Assembly: GCA_900540735.1 (NCBI GenBank)
Contig: UQHB01000047.1
Coordinates: forward strand, 1-21,122
Direction of reading: 5' to 3'
Source: an uncultured Megasphaera sp.
Lineage (GTDB): Bacteria; Bacillota; Negativicutes; Veillonellales; Megasphaeraceae
DNA: 21,122 nt
Position numbers and translations under genes: made by a program. Below the pieces are notes generated by a model that did no database searches, was not told the origin of the DNA, and was given only the letters and a program-made list of their open reading frames with translations. Below, piece by piece: positions 7,553 to 13,916 of this stretch (within the stretch, counting starts at the first letter, position 1; each line of letters opens with the position of its first letter).

Positions 7553-7569
7553 ATTTAATTATATTAAAT
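7553..7569. promoter_or_regulatory. Palindrome covering the -10 box (operator candidate)
   Basis: ATTTAAT-TAT-ATTAAAT, a perfect 7-bp inverted repeat with a 3-base centre, lies across the TATAAT box of the permease promoter. A bound protein here would block RNA polymerase. A 10-bp palindrome AAGTTAACTT (7541-7550) follows at the likely start site. Confidence 0.45.
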
Positions 7570-7586
7570 GTGCCTTTGTTTGTCAA
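7558..7586 (-). promoter_or_regulatory. Perfect-consensus promoter of the permease operon
   Basis: On the minus strand TTGACA (7586-7581), exactly 17 bases, then TATAAT (7563-7558): a full consensus sigma-70/sigma-A promoter. Transcription should begin near 7551, giving a leader of about 78 bases. A promoter this strong normally needs a repressor, which fits the palindromes that flank and overlap it. Confidence 0.85.
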
Positions 7587-7619
7587 TAAAATAAATTAAA
7601 TATAATTTAATTTATTTTA
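7587..7619. promoter_or_regulatory. 33-bp perfect palindrome directly upstream of the -35 box (operator candidate)
   Basis: Two perfect 15-bp arms (7587-7601 and 7605-7619) are separated by ATA and begin at the base next to the TTGACA box. The core reads TTAAAT-ATA-ATTTAA. It shares the 3-base-centre design of the palindromes at 7553-7569 and 4321-4339. A dimeric or tetrameric regulator of the D-amino-acid locus is the likely partner; the XRE-cupin protein is the only regulator in sight. Confidence 0.6.
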
Positions 7620-7697
7620 ATTTTATAAACTATAAATTATATATTTCAAAAAATATCAATATATTTCTAATATACACCTATTATTTTTCATAAAAAG

Positions 7698-7721
7698 CAG
7701 GGATGCATTTGAGCATCCCTG
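7698..7721 (-). terminator. Intrinsic terminator after the exported-protein gene
   Basis: On the minus strand CAGGGATGC (7721-7713) and GCATCCCTG (7706-7698) form a perfect 9-bp stem with a 6-base loop, followed by CTTTTTA. It separates the exported-protein gene from the permease operon. Confidence 0.85.
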
Positions 7722-7738
7722 TTTATAAATCTAGATTT

Positions 7739-8599
7739 CTATTGATTAATGGCTACAGCTTGATTTTTTACATCTTGCGGAATCGTGAAGTCTACGCCTT
7801 CAGGCAAGTCTTTGATACCAATAGATATGGAAATATCACTGTTGTTGATGAACTGGCGAATGACGGCCTGGTTGGCTTCACTCGTATTGGCGTTATCTAG
7901 GACGGTCAAGGCGATTTGCCGTAACTGCGGTGTCATCGGCAAGGCAATATTCGTGATTTTCTTCGTCGTTGGGTCGATGGTTACAGTCGTTCTAATATCA
8001 TCGGACTGCTGCAATGCTTTTAATACTTTTTCGGTCAAATCGACGGCTTTTTCATTAGCACCGTATTTAATTTTGATCGTATCAATCGTATCTTTGCTGT
8101 AAATACGGCTGCTATCAAAAACGACTTGGTACTGGTCATTGCCTAAAGCAGAAACGGATTTGACACCATCCATGACGTTATGTTGTTCGTTGAGATAGTC
8201 TTTAGCGGCTGTTTCACTCTTTAATTCTTGAGACCGCTTTTTCCATGTCGTCTGGCCATCTTTGGTCGTACTGTAATAGGACGTAACCGTTTTACCGTTC
8301 TGTTCTATATAGACTGTCGACGGTTCCATAGTCTTGCCAGCCATAGTCATGTGCAGCGTTCCTTTGCCTTGAATCGTCGGCAACGCCTGGGCATCGATGA
8401 CACCATTGACGTTCATAGAGCCAATGAAAGGCATCGACATATCGACATGGAGCGTGTATTCGCCAGCTGTTTGGGTAATCGTATTTTGTGCAGCTTCAGC
8501 ATACGTTTCTGCTGGTGTCGCTGCAAAGGCGGCACTGCCAATCATCATGGTTGCCGTCGCTGTGAGCACGGCTTTTTTCCAAAGAGATTTAAATTTCAT
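7739..8599 (-). CDS. Exported protein of unknown function (LolA/DUF6612-like pattern)
   Basis: I do not recognise a precise function. The 286-aa product starts with a signal peptide (MKFKSLWKKAVLTATATMMIGSAAFA, cleavage likely after AFA at residue 26) and has no lipobox and no second membrane segment, so it should be periplasmic or released. The mature part has alternating beta-type stretches (EYTLHVDMSMPFIGSMNVNGVID, STVYIEQNGKTVTSYYSTTKDGQTTWKK) and later IDPTTKKITNIALPM, similar in style to LolA-like or DUF6612 exported proteins, which bind lipids or are uncharacterised. Start at 8599 is supported by gaggtg six to seven bases upstream and by the signal peptide; an in-frame Met at 8650 lies in the promoter. 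It has its own promoter and terminator, so it is monocistronic. Confidence 0.75.
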   Translation of the reverse strand: MKFKSLWKKAVLTATATMMIGSAAFAATPAETYAEAAQNTITQTAGEYTLHVDMSMPFIGSMNVNGVIDAQALPTIQGKGTLHMTMAGKTMEPSTVYIEQNGKTVTSYYSTTKDGQTTWKKRSQELKSETAAKDYLNEQHNVMDGVKSVSALGNDQYQVVFDSSRIYSKDTIDTIKIKYGANEKAVDLTEKVLKALQQSDDIRTTVTIDPTTKKITNIALPMTPQLRQIALTVLDNANTSEANQAVIRQFINNSDISISIGIKDLPEGVDFTIPQDVKNQAVAINQ

Positions 8600-8638
8600 T
8601 ATAAACACCTCATTTTCCATCCAATATATGTTTCTTTT

Positions 8639-8667
8639 ATTATAAATCAACTTCTGTCGTCTGAAAA
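8639..8667 (-). promoter_or_regulatory. Promoter of the exported-protein gene
   Basis: On the minus strand TTTTCA (8667-8662, 4 of 6 to consensus), 17 bases, TATAAT (8644-8639, perfect). The -35 lies in the T-rich tail of the upstream phosphatase terminator. Confidence 0.6.
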
Positions 8668-8671
8668 GAAA

Positions 8672-8708
8672 AAAGAGTCATCCTCTCGTTACAAGAGGAC
8701 AACTCTTT
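8672..8708 (-). terminator. Intrinsic terminator after the alkaline phosphatase gene
   Basis: On the minus strand a 15-bp stem with a short internal mismatch (8708-8694 against 8686-8672) and a 7-base loop is followed by TTTCTTTTC. It shares the 11-base string agagtcatcct with the hairpin at 4935-4983. Confidence 0.85.
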
Positions 8709-8722
8709 CGTGACATTATCGT

Positions 8723-10507
8723 TTATTTGCTGTTAGTGTTGCCATCGATGCCGAGAGCGCGAACGATACCGAAAAAGACTTCTGTATTGTCCATGACACC
8801 GTGGAAGTATTCCGAGCCAGGGCCTTGTGCCATGAGGACGATGTCATCTGCTGCATGCGCTTCAGACGAGTCGTTATCAGGAATGTTGCCCGGTTGGAAC
8901 TCGCCTTTAATATCCGGGTTTGCTATGGCTTTACCGTCTTTCATAATCGAGCCAGGAGTCGGTACAGGGAGCAGTTTGTAGTTCGTATTCATATCCGGAT
9001 GGTTAGCGTACTGGACAGCTAAGGTTACATCTGGATTCGGGTCATCTGGGAAACCGTCATCGTTTTTATCTTCAAAGGTCGGGAATTCCGATTTAGCATA
9101 GGTGCCTACAGCTTCACGGCCTGTTTTGCCGTATTTTTCCGTGTACGTACCGGTAATGCTAGCACCGTGCGCATGGTCAGCGACGACGATGAGGAGTGTA
9201 TCCGGATGTTTCTTGGCAAATTCTTGGCCAAGGCCGACTGCTTTATCGAATTCAATCGTATCGTACGTAGCACGCTGCCAATCCATAGCATGGAGCTGTT
9301 TATCAATGCTTGCACCTTCGACCATGAGGAAGAAGCCGTTTTTATTCTGTTCCAATGCATTTAAAGCTTTGTCCGTCATGTCGATGAGGTTCGGCTGATT
9401 GTTGTATTCTTTGAGGACTGCCGGATTCTTTAATACTTCACGGTCTAAGTATACGTCCATCGTATTCGGTGTATAGAGTCCGAGGAGTTTCGTTGCTTTC
9501 AGCGATGTAGCGTCTAATTCTTTCTGATTCGACGAGTAGGAATAGCCTAATTGTTCAAATTCAGAAATTAAGTTGCGGTTGTCTGTCCGTTTAGAACCTT
9601 TGGCACTCTGCGGTGTAAAGTACCGGGAGCCGCCGCCTAAGATAACGTCAGGACGATGTTTTTCAACGAGCATGTCGGCTGCAATGTAGTTCTGTTCTGC
9701 CCGACGGCGTGTATGGGTGAGCATAGCAGCCGGTGTAGCGTCTGTAACGCTTGCTGTCGTAACGACACCAGTGCCCATGTCGCGAGTCCGTTTTGCAAGT
9801 TCAATGATATTTTCTACGCGCGGGTCATCTAAGGGGTCTTTCGTATGGTTTTCATAGACACCCATAGCGTTGACGACGCTCTTATGGCCTGTTGCGTAAG
9901 CCGATGCAGAGTTTGCCGAGTCAGTCGTCAAGGAGTCGTAACCAGACGTCGTAATGAGGGCCATGTTCGGCATTTTTTCCATATTTAAGAGATCGTTGTA
10001 TTTCCCTTCTTTAATGCCCTTCGAGAGAATACGGCCCATTTGTTTAGCCTGAAGGCTCATGCCGTCGCCAATGAAGAGGATGACGTTTTTCGCTTTTTTC
10101 TGGGCTACTTCGTTCGTCACGTTGTATTCTACGCTGCGCGATAAGCCATCATCTTTAACGTCGACTTTGACCGTCCCTGCTTTCGGGAAGCTAACGTCGT
10201 TAATCCGGTATACAGCCGTCGTGCCGTCTAAGGACTGGTCTGCTTTTTTACCAAAGAATTTCGCTGCATCTTGGCCGTTTACTTTGACATCCATATTGGC
10301 ATCTTTTGCATCGGCAATTTCTACAGTGAAATCGAATTTCTGGCCTTGTAAGAACTTGGCATTATCTATAGGGAGCACGTTAATCTGATGTTTCTGCGGT
10401 GCGTCGTAAGCAGCTTGTACGCTTGTCGGGACGTAGGCAGAGGCAAATACGCCAAGGCCTAAGACAACAGCCATCATGGCTTTCTTTTGTTTGGAAAACA
10501 TATTCAT
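8723..10507 (-). CDS. phoA: Secreted alkaline phosphatase with N-terminal extension
   Basis: Periplasmic metal-dependent phosphomonoesterase that releases phosphate from organic esters. It has a signal peptide (cleavage likely after SVQA, residue 32), an Ig-like beta-rich stretch of about 100 residues (40-135), and the PhoA catalytic domain: D148 in ILFIGDGM, nucleophile S197 in LTTDSANSASAYATG, VEGASIDKQLHAMD, and ADHAHG, close to the E. coli enzyme. A late His in SSEAHAADDIVLM fits the last zinc ligand. At 594 aa it is longer than E. coli PhoA (471), because of the N-terminal domain and an acidic insert DKNDDGFPDDPNPD resembling a calcium loop. Start 10507 has gaaaggt ten bases upstream. 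Four PhoP-box-like hexamers precede it. A hairpin terminator follows. Confidence 0.95.
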   Translation of the reverse strand: MNMFSKQKKAMMAVVLGLGVFASAYVPTSVQAAYDAPQKHQINVLPIDNAKFLQGQKFDFTVEIADAKDANMDVKVNGQDAAKFFGKKADQSLDGTTAVYRINDVSFPKAGTVKVDVKDDGLSRSVEYNVTNEVAQKKAKNVILFIGDGMSLQAKQMGRILSKGIKEGKYNDLLNMEKMPNMALITTSGYDSLTTDSANSASAYATGHKSVVNAMGVYENHTKDPLDDPRVENIIELAKRTRDMGTGVVTTASVTDATPAAMLTHTRRRAEQNYIAADMLVEKHRPDVILGGGSRYFTPQSAKGSKRTDNRNLISEFEQLGYSYSSNQKELDATSLKATKLLGLYTPNTMDVYLDREVLKNPAVLKEYNNQPNLIDMTDKALNALEQNKNGFFLMVEGASIDKQLHAMDWQRATYDTIEFDKAVGLGQEFAKKHPDTLLIVVADHAHGASITGTYTEKYGKTGREAVGTYAKSEFPTFEDKNDDGFPDDPNPDVTLAVQYANHPDMNTNYKLLPVPTPGSIMKDGKAIANPDIKGEFQPGNIPDNDSSEAHAADDIVLMAQGPGSEYFHGVMDNTEVFFGIVRALGIDGNTNSK

Positions 10508-10562
10508 GAATTCATCAACCTTTCTACACTGAAGTACTGAAGCAATGTGATTATTTGTACAT

Positions 10563-10616
10563 AGTATACAAAGGCTATATGTAAACCTTGTGATGAATTT
10601 GTGAAATATATGTAAA
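10563..10616 (-). promoter_or_regulatory. Pho-box-like repeats and promoter of the alkaline phosphatase gene
   Basis: On the minus strand four hexamers of the TT(A/C/T)ACA type occur in order: TTTACA (10616-10611), TTCACA (10605-10600), ATCACA (10594-10589), TTTACA (10585-10580), with spacers of 5, 5 and 3 bases. This fits the PhoP box pattern known from Bacillus (direct hexamers spaced about 5). Downstream TATACT (10568-10563) is a good -10 with no good -35, as expected for an activated promoter. The first repeat is only 7 bases from the stop of the upstream symporter gene, with no terminator between. Confidence 0.65.
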
Positions 10617-10622
10617 ACTATG

Positions 10623-12023
10623 TCATTTCCAAAAGGCTACGTCTTCTGTGGGAATACCAGCCGATTGGGCCTTAAATATGGGATTTTTCCCGGCTTTGCG
10701 CTGTGTTTCATAGTCTTGGAGCGCAGCCATGGCAACATGGCGTAACTTCAAGCATGCAGGAATATTGATCAAGCACATGAGGCCCATGAGAATATCTGCA
10801 ATAGCCCAAACTGCTTCCATAGACATGACAGCACCAAAGAAGACGGCGAGAACGCAAGCAATGCGGAAACACCACATAAAGGACAGGCTCGGTTCACGGC
10901 GTTGAATGAAATGGAGACAATTATCGACGTAAAAGAGATTGCCAATGAGCGTCGTAAAAGCAAAGAGAACCATGCCGCCTGTAATGAGGAGCGGCCCAAA
11001 GGCACCGTATGTAGCCGTTGCAGCTTGCTGGATATAGACGGCACCAGCCGCTTCTGTCGTAATGGGCACACCGGAGCAAAGGCCGAGGAAGACCGTTGCA
11101 CTGCAGACGAGAATTGTATCGATGAAGACCGAGAGCATCTGTACGAGACCTTGCTTGACCGGATGACTGACATCCGCTGCAGCAGCCGCATTCGGTGCAG
11201 AACCAATACCGGCTTCGTTCGAGTAGAGCCCCCGTTTAATGCCATAAATCATGCACGACCCGGCAATGCCACCAAAGACGGCTTCAAAGTCAAAGGCATC
11301 GGCGAAAATCAGAGCAAAGACATGGGGTAATTGTTCTACATGAAGGATGACGACGATGAGAGCCGCCAAAATATAGAGACCGCCCATGAAGGGCACCATA
11401 ATGGACGTAATCTGAATGATGCGGCTGCCGCCACCGCTGATGCAATAGCTAACGAGCAAGGCTAAGATACCACCAATGAGCCACGGTGTCGTCCCTTCGT
11501 GATAAAAGCCATAGACGGCAAAAGTGGACTGTAAATTAAAGGATGCTAGCATGTTAAAACCGCCAGCATAGGTTAAAATCAGGAAAAAGGCAAAAATCAC
11601 ACCTAACGTGCGATTGCCCATAGCCGTTTCAATATAATAAGCCGGGCCACCGTAACTCGTCCCTTTCGCACCGCGCCGTTTGTAAATCTGGGCTAACGTA
11701 CTTTCCACAAAAGCACTGGCACCGCCGATGATGGCTAAGAGCCACATCCAAAAGACTGCGCCAGGGCCGCCGAGACAGATAGCCGTCGAGACACCGATAA
11801 TATTGCCTGTACCGACACGAGATGCCGTCGAGACCATTAGTGCCTGGAAGGACGACACCGCACCAGGCGTATGGGGCCGTTCCATGACGACGCGAATACT
11901 TTCGCCTAACAGGCGAATCTGGACAAAGCGCGTACTCAACGTAAAGATAAGACCAGCCACACTCAAGACGATAATCAAAATAGGATAATACATAATATCG
12001 TCTAAATATACGAGTATATCCAT
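10623..12023 (-). CDS. AGCS-family sodium:alanine/glycine symporter
   Basis: Inner-membrane Na+-coupled importer of alanine or glycine, 466 aa, with about ten hydrophobic segments. Diagnostic stretches are FSTRFVQ-like LSTRFVQIRLLGESIRVV, GTGNIIGVSTAICLGGPGAVFWMW, ESTLAQIYKRRGAKGTSYGGPAYYIE and GLYSNEAGIGSAPNAAAAADVSHPVKQG, all conserved in the family. I start at the ATG at 12023, with aaggag at 12040-12035 eleven bases away; a TTG codon directly before it would give a more usual spacing of eight, so the true start could be one codon earlier. It has its own promoter and no visible terminator before the phosphatase region. Nothing in the sequence ties it to the phosphatase, but read-through into that gene is possible. 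Amino-acid preference is family knowledge, not visible here. Confidence 0.92.
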   Translation of the reverse strand: MDILVYLDDIMYYPILIIVLSVAGLIFTLSTRFVQIRLLGESIRVVMERPHTPGAVSSFQALMVSTASRVGTGNIIGVSTAICLGGPGAVFWMWLLAIIGGASAFVESTLAQIYKRRGAKGTSYGGPAYYIETAMGNRTLGVIFAFFLILTYAGGFNMLASFNLQSTFAVYGFYHEGTTPWLIGGILALLVSYCISGGGSRIIQITSIMVPFMGGLYILAALIVVILHVEQLPHVFALIFADAFDFEAVFGGIAGSCMIYGIKRGLYSNEAGIGSAPNAAAAADVSHPVKQGLVQMLSVFIDTILVCSATVFLGLCSGVPITTEAAGAVYIQQAATATYGAFGPLLITGGMVLFAFTTLIGNLFYVDNCLHFIQRREPSLSFMWCFRIACVLAVFFGAVMSMEAVWAIADILMGLMCLINIPACLKLRHVAMAALQDYETQRKAGKNPIFKAQSAGIPTEDVAFWK

Positions 12024-12078
12024 CAACGAAACCACTCCTTTATTTTTGCATAGCAAAAGGTATTTTCACACTATAAAA

Positions 12079-12108
12079 ATAGTAATATATTTGTTTCCCT
12101 TTTGTCAA
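12079..12108 (-). promoter_or_regulatory. Promoter of the AGCS symporter gene
   Basis: On the minus strand TTGACA (12108-12103), 18 bases, TACTAT (12084-12079). Expected start near 12072, giving a leader of about 49 bases. The same -10 form TACTAT is used by the regulator promoter at 4361. Confidence 0.65.
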
Positions 12109-12148
12109 TTAGATTCGCAAAATTATGATACTAAATTCACATACATAA

Positions 12149-12182
12149 AAATGCTCTCCATAGCGTACTATAGAGAGCATTT
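12149..12182 (-). terminator. Intrinsic terminator after the hydrogenase operon
   Basis: AAATGCTCTC (12149-12158) and GAGAGCATTT (12173-12182) form a perfect 10-bp stem, with ATAG/CTAT pairing inside the 14-base centre. On the minus strand a run of T follows (GCATTTTTATG). Confidence 0.85.
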
Positions 12183-12197
12183 GTCCTAGACTGTATC

Positions 12198-13916
12198 TTA
12201 GATAGTCCAGTCTTTTTGCGCCGTATGTAAGTAATGTTCCGCCTTTTCAGATAAGGGCTTTTCTAAGAAATCAGCATACATAGTCTGAATTTCTGGGTTA
12301 TCATGGCAGAAGCGGTTGTGCCACTGCGCATCGAGAGCATGTAAATATTGTCCTCGTACGCCGGCTAATTCTTCGCCATCATGAATAGGCTGACCGCCAC
12401 CGCCGGAGCAGCCACCTGGGCAGGCCATGACTTCGACGAAATCATACTGCACCTGGCCAGCGCGAATAGCTTCGACGAGAGCCCGCGCATTACCAAGGCC
12501 ATTGGCAACAGCAATATGGACTTTTGCACCGCCCATGTTGAAGGTGCCTTCGACCCAACGGTCTTTCGGCCGTACTTGATAGAACGTATTGGCATCGGGA
12601 TTCTGGCCTGTCACCGTATGATACGCCGTGCGCAAGGCCGCTTCCATAACGCCGCCAGTCGTCCCGAAAATGATGCCGCCACCGCTGACTTCACCGAGGG
12701 GCGAATCGAAATCCCCTTCCGGCACACGGGCAATATCGATACTAGCCTGTTTCAGCATGCGTAAAAATTCCCGTGTCGTCAAAACAATATCTACGTCTTG
12801 TACGTCTTTATCACTATTGACTTCCGGCACAGCGGCTTCGTATTTTTTTGCCACACAAGGCATAATGGAAATAGAGCAAATTTTCTTGCGGTCTACGCCA
12901 AGGAGGTCAGGACAGTAACTTTTGACCATAGCCCCAAACATTTGCTGTGGCGACTTCGATGTCGAAAGAGCATCAACCATATCGGGGTATTCGTGCTTCA
13001 TAAAGCGAACCCAACCGGGACAGCAGCTCGTGAACATAGGCCATTTTCGGTCTTTTTTCGCAAATTCTACAAGGAATTCATTGCTTTCTTCCATAATCGT
13101 CAGGTCTGCAGAAAAACTCGTATCAAAGACGTAGTCAAAGCCGAGCCGTTTCAAGGCCGCAGCCATCTTGCGCGGCGACGCCATATCGCGTGGTAGTCCA
13201 GCCGCTTCAGCCCAAGCTGTCCGTACAGCCGGTGCGACTTGGACAATCGTCACCGTATTGGGAGCATGAATAGCATCGAAGGCCTTGGCCGTATCGTCCC
13301 GTGTGAGGAGTGCTCCTACGGGACAGTGTGTAATGCATTGGCCGCATAAGGTGCAGTTGCTTTCACGAATGGGCTTATTCCCCCGTACAGCCACAGTCGT
13401 ACGACGGCCTGTATTGGCCAACGTCCACACGGTCGAAGACGTGACTTTTTCACATTCTGAAATGCAGCGCATGCACTGAATGCACTTCGATGCATCGCGA
13501 ATAAGAGGGAAGGTCATGTCCCAATCTTTTGGGCGATACTGTTCTTCATAAGGCAAGGTCTGCACGCCCACAGCAGCTGCTACGTCTTGGAGACGACAGT
13601 TGCCGTTACGCAAGCAAACGGTACATTCTGTATGGTGCTGAGAAAGGATAAATTCGACATTCGTCCGCCGTGCGTCGAGGACGCGCTTGGACTGCGTCAA
13701 AATTTCCATGCCCTCTTCAACAGCTGTGTTGCACGACGAGACCAGTTTATCCAGGCCTTTGACTTCGACGACACAGACACGACAGGCCCCGATTTCATTA
13801 ATATCTTTTAAATAGCAGAGCGTTGGGATTGCAATGCCCAGTTCTTTGGCGGCTTGTAAAATCGTCGTTCCTGCTGGCACCGTAATCTGTTGGTTATCTA
13901 TAGTAAGCGTTACCAT
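12198..13916 (-). CDS. hydA: [FeFe] hydrogenase catalytic subunit
   Basis: Makes or oxidises H2 in the cytoplasm. It is 573 aa, almost the length of Clostridium CpI (574), with the same modules: a 2Fe-2S domain (C34, C45, C48, C62), a His-ligated cluster (H94, C98, C101, C107 in QHHTECTVCLRNGNC), a two-4Fe-4S ferredoxin domain (first Cys sets at 145-155 and 188-198), and the H-cluster domain with FTSCCPGW (C298/C299), IMPCVAKKYE (C354) and MACPGGCSGGGGQP. All H-cluster signatures are intact, so this is a catalytic rather than a sensory type. The ATG at 13916 follows ggggg by eight bases and overlaps the upstream gene's end by 7 bases, implying translational coupling. Its partner upstream is a NuoF-FeS/GltD fusion, so electrons probably come from or go to NAD(P)H. 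Maturation genes hydEFG are not in the window. Confidence 0.96.
   Translation of the reverse strand: MVTLTIDNQQITVPAGTTILQAAKELGIAIPTLCYLKDINEIGACRVCVVEVKGLDKLVSSCNTAVEEGMEILTQSKRVLDARRTNVEFILSQHHTECTVCLRNGNCRLQDVAAAVGVQTLPYEEQYRPKDWDMTFPLIRDASKCIQCMRCISECEKVTSSTVWTLANTGRRTTVAVRGNKPIRESNCTLCGQCITHCPVGALLTRDDTAKAFDAIHAPNTVTIVQVAPAVRTAWAEAAGLPRDMASPRKMAAALKRLGFDYVFDTSFSADLTIMEESNEFLVEFAKKDRKWPMFTSCCPGWVRFMKHEYPDMVDALSTSKSPQQMFGAMVKSYCPDLLGVDRKKICSISIMPCVAKKYEAAVPEVNSDKDVQDVDIVLTTREFLRMLKQASIDIARVPEGDFDSPLGEVSGGGIIFGTTGGVMEAALRTAYHTVTGQNPDANTFYQVRPKDRWVEGTFNMGGAKVHIAVANGLGNARALVEAIRAGQVQYDFVEVMACPGGCSGGGGQPIHDGEELAGVRGQYLHALDAQWHNRFCHDNPEIQTMYADFLEKPLSEKAEHYLHTAQKDWTI

Noticed and set aside
7541..7619. 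CRISPR-like or simple AT repeat array upstream of the permease
   Set aside because: The repeats are palindromes in an AT-rich promoter, not spaced direct repeats; no spacers or cas genes.
8228..8713. 161-codon open frame on the plus strand opposite the exported-protein gene
   Set aside because: It is antisense to a gene with a clear signal peptide and promoter; the protein is rich in Arg, His, Cys and Phe in a pattern typical of a shadow frame.
10902..11330. 142-codon plus-strand frame opposite the AGCS symporter
   Set aside because: The minus-strand symporter is unmistakable; this frame has no ribosome-binding site or recognisable domain.
12360..12440. Hydrogenase being a regulatory (sensory) type
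   Set aside because: All catalytic H-cluster motifs and both Cys of TSCCPGW are present and there is no PAS or phosphatase domain.
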